64,000 nucleotides of DNA from Pomphorhynchus laevis (lineage: Eukaryota; Acanthocephala; Palaeacanthocephala; Echinorhynchida; Pomphorhynchidae). Each line of letters begins with the position of its first letter. Position 1 is the stretch's first letter. The position numbers and the translations under genes are program-made. A model generated the notes under the pieces. The model was not told where the DNA came from. It saw only the letters and a program-made list of their open reading frames with translations, and made no database searches. The stretch is taken from assembly GCA_012934845.2 (NCBI GenBank), contig WNNJ02003005.1, positions 186,001-250,000 of the forward strand, given 5' to 3'. Positions 35,591 through 46,619 of the stretch are shown here, in pieces.

Positions 35591-35988
35591 TCTCCTCCAA
35601 CAGTAGAAAACTCACTAACCTGCAATTGCGTCGTTCCAAAGTCTTCTTTCACCTTAATTCTCTTGCTTTCAGCAGGATTTTCCATCGTTTTCTGTGAAAT
35701 AATGCTTTTATAAAAATTCTTTGATCGTCCGTCAATGCACTTTCTCACGGTCAATTTTTTGGATTTTTTGTTTGAATTGTCACAGTCATGTGTTAATGCA
35801 TGACTGATTGATCCCTCAGTAATTGTTTTTACTTTCAAATCCTCTTTTATATTGTTTTGCCGTATATCAAAAGATGTCGACGTTTCGCCAACGTATCGTT
35901 TTTTGCATGTAATGCAAGATGCTAAATATTTTACATTTTTAGATGCACAATTCATATTTGTTCTTATCTTGTATTTTAAATTAGTCAT
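35581..35988 (-). CDS. PLE2 GIY-YIG endonuclease, open into LINE-A ORF1 N-terminus
   Basis: A 135-codon - strand frame. Residues about 13-45 are a GIY-YIG nuclease start: CASKNVKYLASCITCKKRYV followed by GETSTSFDIR, with the paired cysteines of PLE nucleases. The following CDNSNKKSKKLTVRKC belongs to the nuclease tail. The frame then continues without a stop into MENPAESKRIKVKEDFG and the GGEGE word that corresponds to DGEVLPP of LINE-A ORF1. So a PLE nuclease and a LINE Gag start form one open frame, by chance or as a chimera. Not known to be expressed. Confidence 0.65.
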   Translation of the reverse strand: MTNLKYKIRTNMNCASKNVKYLASCITCKKRYVGETSTSFDIRQNNIKEDLKVKTITEGSISHALTHDCDNSNKKSKKLTVRKCIDGRSKNFYKSIISQKTMENPAESKRIKVKEDFGTTQLQVSEFSTVGGEGE

Positions 35989-35989
35989 T

Positions 35990-36720
35990 GTACTTTTGAA
36001 ATAATTGTTTGTTTGTATAACTATGCAGGATAATCACCTGGGTCTTTAACATGCAGTGCATTCAAATTTCTCACTGACACAATTTGTTACTGGGATCGTC
36101 TTTAGACAAGATGATACTAAAATATACTTTAACTTATTTGTTGTTTCGTAGAAAATTTTAGGTGGAATTCCATGTTTTAATATAAATATAACTACGAAAT
36201 ATGTCCCGGTTCAGTGATTGCAATGCAACGTGCGGATAATACATGTTACCTTGTCTGCGATTTTGTTGTTTTTATGCAGAATACCTGTACGCTTCAATGC
36301 GTATGTTTTTCTAATTTCACTATATGGTCGCCTGTAACCTCGCTTTAACATATCTTGCATAAGTTCATTTGTCTTGCATAAGTTCACCGTATCTCGGATG
36401 TGCTTAATATTTTTATAAAACGTCTTAATTCATTCTGAATCTACGCTCTTTTTGTGGTCTAGTGATGTGCGCTTTCAGCATGCAGATACATTGAACACGA
36501 TTGTTCTTTCCGAAATGGAATAGTTTCAAATTGTGTTGTACCACTTGTGTGCTTACGTGATATTGCAACATCAAGAAATCTGACAGTGTCTGTCTTTCCA
36601 TCGTGAATATTATTGGTCCATCATTTATGTGTTTTATGAAGTTTTGAAGATTTTGTTCTCCCTCAGTCCAGATTACAAATATTTATATTGAATAGTTGCT
36701 ATATCACACAAGGTGACTTT
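35990..36720 (-). pseudogene. PLE2 reverse transcriptase C-terminal part
   Basis: Upstream of the nuclease on the - strand: FLDVAISRKHTSGTTQFETI (about 36580), then YLHAESAHH and later KHGIPPKIFYETTNKLKYIL (about 36150), the usual order of a Penelope RT thumb. Broken in several places and 5'-truncated near 36720. The segment 36130-36240 is repeated at 36915-37020. Confidence 0.65.
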
Positions 36721-36834
36721 CGCGTTGAAAACCAGCTACATAATATTTCCTTCGGGACAATTCAATACACCCTGACTACTAAGGACGCCATTACTTGGTT
36801 ATACTTGATTATACTTGATTACTAACTACTTACA

Positions 36835-36876
36835 ATATACTGACGAAGTCCCTATAAAGGACGAAACGTTTATATA
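36835..36876 (+). ncRNA. Hammerhead-like motif of PLE2 type
   Basis: Stem I ATATA/TATAT, core CTGACGA, one extra A, stem II GTCC/GGAC with a 7-base loop, GAAA, then a minimal stem III ACGT and T as cleavage base. Position 7 is variable in hammerheads, so CTGACGA is allowed; the extra A before stem II is unusual. A similar form lies at 40155-40190. Confidence 0.5.
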
Positions 36877-37011
36877 AATTATAAGTGTCTTTGTGTTTTC
36901 TACACTTCATTAAAGTATATGTTTCGTAGAAAATTTTAGGTGACATTCCATATGTTTTAATATAAATATAACTACGAAATATGTCCCGGTTCAGTGATTG
37001 CAATGAAACGT

Positions 37012-37446
37012 GATGTGATTCAACCATAACTGTCTATTACATCTATCTGCCTCTTTCTATATAGAGAGAATTTCATGCTTCATCACTGCAAGACGGCATA
37101 CCGTTTCGGCTTTGAGAAGCCTCATCAGTTGCAGCACATACAATGAATACACATGAAAAACGTACATAGATTAAAGCAGAAAGAATTCCCTATTTGCTAA
37201 TTGCATGACGTAGCTTTCGCTTTCGAAGTTAATACAATACAGTGAAGTTTTTTGAGTGTAATAGACATCAGCGGGATCATTAGGTGATCAATAAAATAAA
37301 CAAGAAAGGAAGCACCGCCGCCTGGGATCTTCAGAAGATCAATAAATAAATTAGAGATGTGATTCAACCAGGACTGTCTATTACACCTATCTGCCTCTTT
37401 CTATATATAGAGAATTTCATGCTTCATCACTGCAAGACGGCATACA
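37012..37446 (-). repeat. 344-bp hammerhead-bearing repeat, one full and one partial unit
   Basis: The sequence starting GATGTGATTCAACCA at 37012 restarts at 37356 with the same words (CTATCTGCCTCTTTCTATAT, GAATTTCATGCTTCATCACT), giving one 344-base unit and about 90 bases of a second. The first unit holds a complete hammerhead on the - strand. In the second the core is replaced by a 24-base perfect palindrome (37447-37470). Confidence 0.8.
37086..37134 (-). ncRNA. Type I hammerhead ribozyme (complete by eye)
   Basis: - strand: stem I CTGCAA (37129-37134) with TTGCAG (37086-37091), 6 of 6 pairs. Core CTGATGA (37122-37128). Stem II GGCTT/AAGCC with a CTCA loop. GAA. Stem III ACGG/CCGT with a TATG loop. 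Cleavage triplet GTC. Every invariant base is present. This is the cleanest ribozyme in the window. Confidence 0.85.
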
Positions 37447-37470
37447 TCGGCCTTTATATATAAAGGCCGA
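37447..37470. repeat. 24-bp perfect palindrome
   Basis: TCGGCCTTTATA followed by its complement, placed where the hammerhead stem II would be in the second 344-bp unit. Confidence 0.8.
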
Positions 37471-37479
37471 GATTCTTCA

Positions 37480-40015
37480 TCAACAACCTTTGCCTAGTGT
37501 TTAAGTATGTTCCGCACAGCAATTCGATCTGGTAAAGAGCGTAATCCTCAGACAATTAAGCAAAGTGTTGGAAACGCCTTTATTCACAATGCCACATGGG
37601 CAACCGAAACGACTAGTGGGTACTTAATTCTACTGATGAGTGTTGCCGGGTACTCATTGGTTGTCTAGAAGTGACAGGGTGACCGAAAGTTGGGAATCAA
37701 GGTTCAGTTTAACAAGCAACACCATTTTGTATACTCATTGGTTGTCTAGAAGTGACAGTGTGACCGAAAGTCGTGAATCAAGGTTCAGTTTAACAAGCAA
37801 CACTATTTTGTATAAACGCCATATTTCGAAAGAAATCCTGGACCGTTGTCTATTCAGTACATCCGTGCACAACTATTATACATGTCGTATCCATTGAGGA
37901 TCCAACGAGTGCAGCGACAATTCAGCAACAACCTCTGCCTAGTGTTTAAGTATGTTCCGCACAGCATTTCGATCTGGTAAAGAGCGTAATCCTCAGACAA
38001 TTAAGCAAAGTGTTGGAAACGCCTTTATTCACAATGCCACATGGGCAACCGAAACGACCAGTGGGTATTCATTCTACTGATGAGTGTTGCCGGGTACTCA
38101 TTGGTTGTCTAGAAGTGACAGTGTGACCGAAAGTCGTGAATCAAAGTTCAGTTTAACAAGCAACATCATTTTGTATAAATGCCGTATTTCGAAAGAAATC
38201 CTGGACTGTTGTCTATTCAGCACATCCGTGCACTACTATTATACATGTCGTATCCATTGAGGATCCAACGAGTGCAGCGACAATTCAGCAACAACCTCTG
38301 CTTAGTGTTTAAGGATGTTCCGCACAGCAATTCGATCTTGTAAAGAGCGTAATCTTCAGACAATTAGGCAAAATATTGGAAACGCCTTTATTCACAATGC
38401 CACACGGGCAACCGAAACGACCAGTGTGTACTTCATTCTACTGATGAGTGTTGCCGGGTACTCATTGGTTGTCTAGAAGTGACAGTGTGACCGAAAGTCG
38501 TGAATCAAGGTTCAGTTTAACAAGCAACACCATTTTGTATAAATGCCGTATTTCGAAAGAAATCCTGGACTGTTGTCTATTCAGCACATCCGTGCACTAC
38601 TATTATACATGTCGTATCCATTGAGGATCTAACGAGTGCAGCGACAATTCAGCAACAACCTCTGCCTAGTGTTTAAGGATGTTCCGCACAGCAATTCAAT
38701 CTGGTAAAGAGCGTAATCCTCAGACAATTAAGCAAAGTGTTGGAAACGCATTTATTCACAATGCCACATGGGCAACTGAAACGACCAGTGGGTACTTCAT
38801 TCTACTGATGAGTGTTGCTGGGTACTCATTGGTTGTCTAGAAGTGACAGGGTGACCGAAAGTCGTGAATCAAGGTTCAGTTTAACAAGCAACACCATTTT
38901 GTATAAATGCCGTATTTCGAAAGAAATCCTGGACTGTTGTCTATTCAGCACATCCGTGCACTACTATTATACATGTCGTATCCATTGAGGATCCAACGAG
39001 TGCAGCGACAATTCAGCAACAACCTCTGCTTAGCGTTTAAGGATGTTCCGCACAGCAATTCGATCTTGTAAAGAGTGTAATCTTCAGACAATTAAGCAAA
39101 ATATTGGAAACGCCTTTATTCACAATGCCACACGGGCAACCGAAACGACCAGTGTGTACTTCATTCTACTGATGAGTGTTGCCGGGTACTCATTGGTTGT
39201 CTAGAATTGACAGTGTGACCGAAAGTCGTGAATCAAGGTTCAGTTTAACAAGCAACACTATTTTGTATAAACGCCATATTTCGAAAGAAATCCTGGACCG
39301 TTGTCTATTCAGTACATCCGTGCACAACTATTATACATGTCGTATCCATTGAGGATCCAACGAGTGCAGCGACAATTCAGCAACAACCTCTGCCTAGTGT
39401 TTAAGTATGTTCCGCACAGCATTTCGATCTGGTAAAGAGCGTAATCCTCAGACAATTAAGCAAAGTGTTGGAAACGCCTTTATTCACAATGCCACATGGG
39501 CAACCGAAACGACCAGTGGGTATTCATTCTACTGATGAGTGTTGCCGGGTACTCATTGGTTGTCTAGAAGTGACAGTGTGACCGAAAGTCGTGAATCAAG
39601 GTTCAGTTTAACAAGCAACACCATTTTGTATAAATGCCGTATTTCGAAAGAAATCCTGGACTGTTGTCTATTCAGCACATCCGTGCACTACTATTATACA
39701 TGTCGTATCCATTGAGGATCTAACGAGTGCAGCGACAATTCAGCAACAACCTCTGCCTAGTGTTTAAGGATGTTCCGCACAGCAATTCAATCTGGTAAAG
39801 AGCGTAATCCTCAGACAATTAAGCAAAGTGTTGGAAACGCATTTATTCACAATGCCACATGGGCAACTGAAACGACCAGTGGGTACTTCATTCTACTGAT
39901 GAGTGTTGCTGGGTACTCATTGGTTGTCTAGAAGTGACAGGGTGACCGAAAGTCGTGAATCAAAGTTCAGTTTAACAAGCAACACCATTTTGTATAAATC
40001 CCCTATTTATTATAC
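37480..40015. repeat. Seven-unit tandem array, about 364 bp period
   Basis: The word GTTCCGCACAGCA starts at 37509, 37954, 38317, 38681, 39045, 39409 and 39772, so the period is 363-364 bases. The first unit is 445 because about 82 bases are duplicated inside it (37645-37811). Units fall into types by shared variants: 2 with 6, 3 with 5, 4 with 7. Each unit carries GGCAACCGAAACG ... CTGATGAGTGTTGCC, a hammerhead-like core closed by complementary words. There is no open frame across units and no CRISPR-like spacer pattern. Confidence 0.92.
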
Positions 40016-40154
40016 TCAGCACATCCGGCCACTACTATTATATATACGTTATCATCAGTAGTAGACCGCTGTTCGGGATCCTCGGATGATACGGAATTAT
40101 ACATTTAAATTGTTTATTATTAACCGAACGCCCATTAATTAGAAATAGAACACT

Positions 40155-40190
40155 TCTTTTACGTTTCGGCTTTCGCCTTCTTCAGAAATT
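40155..40190 (-). ncRNA. Hammerhead-like motif
   Basis: - strand: CTGAAGA, one extra A, GGC GAAA GCC (stem II with a GNRA-type loop), GAAACGT. Stem I is at best three A-T pairs. Same form as 36835-36876. Probably a PLE terminal-repeat relic just outside the tandem array. Confidence 0.4.
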
Positions 40191-40633
40191 GTAAATTATT
40201 TATCTCACTAATTTTTTTTCATAAAAATGTTAGTGAGATAAATAATTTCACTTTTAAAGTGTCTAAAAAGTGAATCTTAATGTTTACGACATTTCAGTCT
40301 TTCTTCGATCTACTTTGTTTTTATTACTACTCTGTTAAAATGCTATGTTTTCACAAAAATTGATTTAATAAATAAAAACTTATACATTATAGTTAATATA
40401 TTTTAAGAAAAATTTATTTCCTATAGCAAATAGGAAATAGCTACGGTAATATTCATTTAACGTTACAAACCAAACATAAAATTTATTTATGTTTTCTCAA
40501 ATATTTTATTAATAAATTAAATAGAAAATGTTTAATCAAGATATTTTTAGGTGGGTTGTTATTCATTAAGCTATAATAGGTGATATTGAATTTCTTATTT
40601 TTTTATATTTTACAATTATTTCCACCCCAAAAT

Positions 40634-40872
40634 TGTAGACTTATGAAGTCATGACAAACAAGCTAAGAAACTTTGAAAAGGCGATAACTTATATTGATAA
40701 CGATTGTGATGTTATAAATCACATTATAGATACAAGCTGCCATGATGCTTTGCGCAAGACAAACAAGTATGTGTCAACAGTGCTATTTTTACATATAATT
40801 GTTGGTATTTCTGATATAAAGACATCGGCGAATGTATTCCTATCAAGCAGCGGTGATCGCAATAACCTTTAA
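40634..40872 (+). CDS. Hypothetical short frame
   Basis: About 73 codons open after an AG at 40633 (ITYIDNDCDVINHIIDTSCH), upstream of ORC2 and on the same strand. It could be an unplaced exon, but composition is close to the spacer and I recognise nothing. Low confidence. Confidence 0.2.
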
Positions 40873-41873
40873 AATTTTAAGGATTTACTTTAACTGAAAG
40901 CAACAATATGTATTATATTTTACATTTTAAATAATATATAATCTTTATATTTATTTAATTTATGATTTTATTTATGATTAAATTTATGATTATTTCTAAT
41001 TAATTTTTTTATGATACTCTTATTTATAAAAATAAATAAATTGATTGTGCTTCAAATTTCCGAATTTATACTTTTACACAAATTTAATTGAAAAGTTTAC
41101 TTATTCTAAATTTTAGTTCACTGATATTTTTAAAGGAGATACAAAATTAATTTTATTTCAATTAAGACCATTGAATTATTTCTTAAATTAAATATGACAC
41201 TATTTAAATGTCATTATTTTTAAGTTGTAGATTAAACCTAAAAATAATATTATATTTGGCGTAAATTGCGAATGAATTTTTGCTCCTATTATTCAACTAT
41301 TATAATCAAACGTTTAAGACACTGATTGCCTGGCGAATTATTGCTAAATTATTGACTTTAAAATGCAACTAATTTACATAATTCAAAATTTGAACAAATC
41401 AGGTATATAATATGCGGAGATACAAAGAGAAGAAGATAAACTGTTAATTAATATACGCAGTGAAAATTAGTTATAGCAATCGTGTAATTTTCCATTTCGA
41501 CTACTTGTATCTAAAATATACCAGTTTGTTCCTGCGTGCTCAACTTCATTTCGCCGTATATTATGTTGATAAGTACTGATTCTTAATTTGCTAAGTGTAA
41601 ATTTTATTTAAATCAATATCCCTATTTAATTTTGTTAAAATAATATAATTGAATATTTATAATTGTCCAATGATACGATGTGCTAATCAATTGATTAGGG
41701 CGTTTAAACATTGAGATTAATACACAAAGAAAAATGATGTATTTATACAATAAAAACGGAAGAAATCAACGATGAAAGCTCGATCGATTATGTTGCGATT
41801 TCGTAGGGATAACTAATATTGTAATATTATTAATTATTATTTATTATTATATATTAATTATTATTAATATTAA
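40873..41873. other. AT-rich spacer
   Basis: About 1 kb of AT-rich sequence upstream of ORC2. The missing 5' exons of ORC2 may lie here, but I could not identify them. Confidence 0.45.
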
Positions 41874-42035
41874 GCCACTGTGGCCGAATGTTGGAGGCGT
41901 GTGCAAACTCTATGTATAAGATTCAAAACCTCGCGCTTGCACTCTCTTGACTTCTCTGTAAGCACACGTCAAAGCCACAAGGTCGCGTTGTTGAAAGACG
42001 TATGGGCAACCGATGATGAAGCGGGTTCACTCTTC
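41874..42035 (+). mobile_element. tRNA-derived SINE, copy 2
   Basis: Begins GCCACTGTGGCCGAATGTTG (tRNA-like 5' end with A box) and ends CGGGTTCACTCTTC, the same ends as the copy at 8011-8179. It is flanked by an exact 11-base target-site duplication ATTAATATTAA (41863-41873 and 42036-42046), which fixes both ends of the element. Confidence 0.88.
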
Positions 42036-42481
42036 ATTAATATTAACTATTTATTAATTATAATTATTAATTACAAATATTAATTCTATTAGTAATATTG
42101 GAATTAATATCAATGTGCATTCGAGGTCCGCAATCTGATCGCCAGCGTCCAGTGATTCAATAATATACACTTTGCTTTGAAATACAAATTGAAAACCTGT
42201 ATCGATTTGATTTTGTTAAAATGATTTTGTACTTCTTTAATTCGACTTACGTAATTATGTTTCAAAACAGTAATTATTTTTATTATGACATTCTAATTGA
42301 CTTTTAATTTCTTTAATTTTTGTAATATATTTACATGATAACTTGACAGTCATATTTCAATATTGACAGAAAGCGTAATATATTTGAGATTACAGAAAAT
42401 CCCGACTCTCAATCAAAATCGATCGCGGGTATTAGTCATATATTTCGTTAACGTAACATTACATTAACTTAATTTTTGTAG

Positions 42482-44059
42482 CAGACGATCCTTACGCTCT
42501 CATCAACCACCTAGACTTATTCAATGATGCAAATAAGAAAATACAGGATACATCACATAATCATCGTGATACGACATGCAATAATGTTAAACTATTTGCA
42601 TTTCCTTTCCAATTAAGTGAGTACCTAATGGGATGAAGGTATATATACTATTTTTTGATAGGTCGTAAAAGAAAATCTATAATTAATGAGGTAAAAACTA
42701 CGAACAATTTAAAATCGCCCATAGCAGGTAATATTGCTAGTTGATAGATAATTAGTATCCGCTGCTATTATCGTAAGTCAGATGCTGCTTTTGAAGCTGT
42801 GAATGACGCTCATATAAAAGCCAAGTTAAGCTTACTAAATCACGATGAAATTTGTGAAATTGTGAACTCTGCTAATGCAGAGTTTACAGACAGAACAGTT
42901 AGGCTAACTGAATCCCTACACGAGCAGTTATTTAAACAGTGGTTTGTGCAAATGTGGTACGTTATTTTTTTGGAAATTAGGCCTGTCATATCGTTTTATA
43001 AATGTAGCCAAGGGTTTAACATCATTCTATATGGAGTTGGTTCAAAACGAAATATACTAGACAACTTCAGAACGAAAGAGCTTACCAGTAAATTCCATAT
43101 TGTGGTTGAAGGATACTACCATAGAATGTCAATGATCAATGTATATGTTTTGTTTTTGACTCGTATTACTTTTAATTGTTTAGCTTTTGGACACTATCGC
43201 CGATCTAATGTTTAATAAAGATACTTCGGATGTAGCAAAAATGCGACCAATTGATTATATTAAGCTGTTTGAAGAAAATCATCCAGGTTTATATTTCATT
43301 CGGAATTTTTCTTTTATCAACATTATAGTGATAGACGACATATTTCTGCTAATTCATAACATTGATGGTCCCGTTTTGCAATTGGCACATAATCAGGCCA
43401 TTTTAATTAAGCTGGCTAAGATAAAAGGGCTTCACATTCTCGCAACATCTGATCATATCAATATCTCGACTAGTGCGTTTCCGCTTTACATGTTTTAGAA
43501 AATGATTTTTTTAAGTGTGGACAATTGATCAGGTTGAAGTTTTGAAGTGGCTATGGTATAATGTTTCTACATGGAGAAGTTACACGATTGAAACGGCTTT
43601 TCTGCAAAGCAACCAGCGTGGCAGCCATCGAGGTTTCCAAAATTTTACCATAATGCATATGATGCATAACAATTTTTTATTTTCTAAAAGGAAAGCACTC
43701 CTGTGAATATATTCAACAAGTTTTGGTCAGTGTTACCAACAGGTCTCAGAAAGTATTCCAAATATTATTAAACGAATATTTGTCGTGTATCGATTCGAAA
43801 CGAGTTTACAGAGGTTTTTCGATTTTACGATTCCACTCTTTAATGTTTTCCTAGCAAAATAGGAATAGAATTATCTTTACTTTTCGATACGGTTCGTCGT
43901 CTATTTTTGGCTAGCACTGAGCAGACTTTACGTGAATATTTGACAGAATTCAAGGATCATGGGCTTCTGACGATCAAGGACAATACGGTTACATTAACTA
44001 TCGATAAGGAAACTGCTAAAGTGTTAGATACTCAGTTGAAGCAATCATCGGAAACATAA
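42482..44059 (+). CDS. ORC2: Origin recognition complex subunit 2 (ORC2), spliced, 5' exons not found
   Basis: Subunit of the complex that marks replication origins and loads the MCM helicase. Exons with GT/AG ends and agreeing phases: 42482-42616, 42662-42727, 42782-42956, 43008-43140, 43184-43472, 43516-43632, 43691-43813, 43863-44059. Introns are 43-58 nt. Conserved words: QGFNIILYGVGSKRNILDNF, IFLLIHNIDG, HILATSDHINIS followed after an intron by MWTIDQVEVLKWLWYNVSTW, SQKVFQILLNEYL, and the winged-helix end LREYLTEFKDHGL. Exon 2 has a basic RKRKS cluster. About 400 residues are covered, against 550-600 in the family, so the N-terminal part lies upstream, unlocated. No stops or frameshifts in the exons: it looks functional. 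Confidence 0.92.
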
Positions 44060-44571
44060 TAAACTGCTTTTTGTTATACCAATGAACTGTTTTTTGTATG
44101 AATATATAATTGATGTACTTTTTGTTAAATGATTAGTTTCGTGTAAATTATATTAAATATAAATTATATGTAAGTTTTCTGTAAATTATATATAGCTTTA
44201 TGTAAATTATATTAAATGCTTCATGTAAATTATGTTAAATTAGGTGAGGTATTTCGTGCGCACACTTAATTAATAATGCGTTTATATTAATTAGTTTTAT
44301 AATTAATATATAATTTATAAAATTATAATTTTTTATAATTTTTTCCTTATTTGAAATTTGAGATTTAACATTTTCTAATTTTTTTAATCACATTGCATCG
44401 ACGAGGCGTCGCGTCAAAGGCTTTTGAAAAGCGTCGATTGTTCCAATGCAGCCAAATTATTGGCAGTTTCATGTCCGCACGCGACGCTTAGCTTCAAGCC
44501 TTCCCAAACAAAGCTGCGCACATGAATCTTGCACTAACAAATTTATTGTGCTACTTCGTCTGTGATTAGGA
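44060..44571. other. ORC2 downstream spacer
   Basis: AT-rich with several TGTAAATTATAT-type short repeats near 44140-44240. Becomes GC-richer from about 44400. No feature recognised. Confidence 0.45.
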
Positions 44572-45414
44572 ATGCCGCTCTGTAATAGTGAATGCAGGTG
44601 CAGACGCTTTATTAGAATGGCAGACAAGTTTGGTTTTCACACCTTAACCAGTCAGTTCGGAAAGGAAGTGCCGAATGTAGTACGGAACCTACGAGAGAGA
44701 CTGACCGATATTTTGATCTATAAAGATCCCCCGCTTGCAGTCGATTTTGCAGTTACGAACCCTCAACAAAATGCCTACGTCTCAATGGCCGCCAAGATCC
44801 CTGGATACGCAGCAAACAAATATGCCGCAAGCGTCAAGGATCGAAAATACAAACAGAAAATGGAGGAGAGTGGGTACAGCTTCACGGCCGCAGTTACTGA
44901 GACCTAGGAAGGCTGGAATTCTCAAGGTGAAAAATTGATTAGATTCATTGCTCGGTCAATGTCATGGCGAAACAGTATCCCATATAGCAAAGCGGCGGGC
45001 CAGCTGTTCCAGCGTGTGTTGGTTGCATTGATGAGAGGGAACGCCAAAGCGATTCTCAAAAGCCTCAATGATTTTGGACAACCCATATTAGAAAGTAGCC
45101 TTGGTCATTGCGACGACCCAACTTCGCGACTAAAATCTATGGGTTTCCTTATTCGGCTCGCAGTCCAAACAGAAGAGGTCATTCGTGAGGTCGAACCACT
45201 GACAGTCTACTGTTCTGTTGACCAAATCGAAACTATCATCCATAATCCACAAAACGCCTATAGCGAAAGCCTCGACGATGTTCCAATAAGAGAGGGCGTA
45301 TATCGGGGTAGACAGCCGCCTTCGTACTCCAACCCCTTCATTATAACGCCGTTTTATCGTCGACTTTGGAGGTCGCTGCCATCGATCGACCCCAACACAC
45401 TGCATGATCATTGA
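44572..45414 (+). pseudogene. RLE-like non-LTR ORF C-terminus, with unknown extension
   Basis: One frame with a single in-frame stop (44905-44907). The first part resembles the restriction-like endonuclease and C-terminus of RLE-bearing LINEs: RLTDILIYKDPPLAVDFAVT (a D...DxAVT pattern of the PD-(D/E)XK fold), then GYAANKYAASVKDRKYKQKM, GYSFTAAVTET and, after the stop, GWNSQGEKLIRFIARSMSW. From about 45050 the frame continues for some 120 residues I do not recognise, ending LPSIDPNTLHDH. The composition is clearly GC-richer than the flanks. Family assignment is from motif memory. Confidence 0.5.
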
Positions 45415-46352
45415 CGAACGTCGACACCCGTGTGATCTCCGGCCGGGATCACGCTGTCAGTGCTTGTGGCGGTATGACTGTCGAGTCTGAGCGTGAAGAG
45501 GACGGAAATACGCAGGTATCCTCGTCGTGTTCCCTTCATCACGAGCTAAAGAGATTACTAAATGGCCCATTCGTGTATTTAAAAATTACCACTAATATAT
45601 CCAGAAAGCACGTGTCCCTGATTATGAGCTATAATTTTCAATCAACAGGATCCACAGAGGATTTCATTTATGCATTAAGCACGTGTAATCCAGATATTGT
45701 TTTATTTCAAAATCCACCGGAATTAGTCAACATGTTTGTGTATAAACATTACACGGCTGTTGAGCCGTCTTGAAATACTATTAACGGTCGACTAGCCGCT
45801 TACGCTAAGATTTCCCAGACAATGAGAGTAAAACGCATTACGATAGAAGAAATATGTGATAAGATGACAGACTTCATAGTGGACTCGTCCAGCACTGAAA
45901 TAAACAGTTTCGAACAAGTTTCGGAGTTCGAGTACCAGTTGATTTCGACCCACACACCAGATAATAAGGCGTTTAATTTGCTCAATTCTCACCTAATAAT
46001 TGTGAAGCCCGGCATTGTCTTCATTGAGCTCGCTGCTGTGCTTCATTACACGAAGATACGTTGTATGAATATCGTGATACGCAGGAATTGGACTGCCTTC
46101 CCGAGCATAAACGAGGCAGTTGATACGTCACTGTTGCAGGTGCTACTTGGCGATCTTGAAAAGATCACGCTTTATAACTGCTTATGCAGTCTAACCATGG
46201 TTCAAATGCCGTACTATGAGCAAATGATCATTCCATATTTCTCGAGGCTGATTAAGAGTATCGATCGGCAATGGCTTTCCAACTTTGACAACGAGAACTG
46301 TCCGGCATCTGACATTTGGACGGTGGGCGAATTGAGTATTGTTGCAGCTTGA
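45415..46352 (+). pseudogene. Unrecognised long frame with one stop
   Basis: A single + strand frame from about 45411 to 46352, about 313 codons with one stop at 45771-45773. Words include GSTEDFIYALSTCNPDIVLF, ITIEEICDKMTDFIVDSSST and IIPYFSRLIKSIDRQWLSNF. It follows the RLE-like frame directly in a different phase. It looks like genuine coding sequence by length and composition, but I recognise no family. Could be a decayed second ORF of the same element or a host fragment. Confidence 0.4.
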
Positions 46353-46619
46353 CAGAGACAGAATAACGACGTTGGTGATGGATTCAGTATAGCTGCTAGC
46401 TGTGGACGACATTCCTGTGAGCGCGGTCAATAATGGACGAGTTGAGACTTTTCTTCCAGAATTGGAAGCCCCGACAAGACGACGTAACATGCCGATAATA
46501 TACCGGACATCTCAAGGTTACGTCTTTGTGACTAGAGGACGGGATATACATCTTTGACGTGCCGGTTTGCCAGGTTGTTACAGCTGTGACCTCAATTTCT
46601 ACTTTTAAAATTTATTACT

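Noticed and set aside
36130-37020. Long terminal repeats of an LTR element
   Set aside because: The repeated segment (36130-36240 and 36915-37020) encodes the PLE2 RT end on the minus strand and belongs to Penelope-type repeats. There is no LTR-element coding between.
37480-40015. CRISPR array or coding tandem repeat
   Set aside because: Units are about 364 bp with no short repeat/spacer alternation, no shared open frame, and the context is an animal genome.
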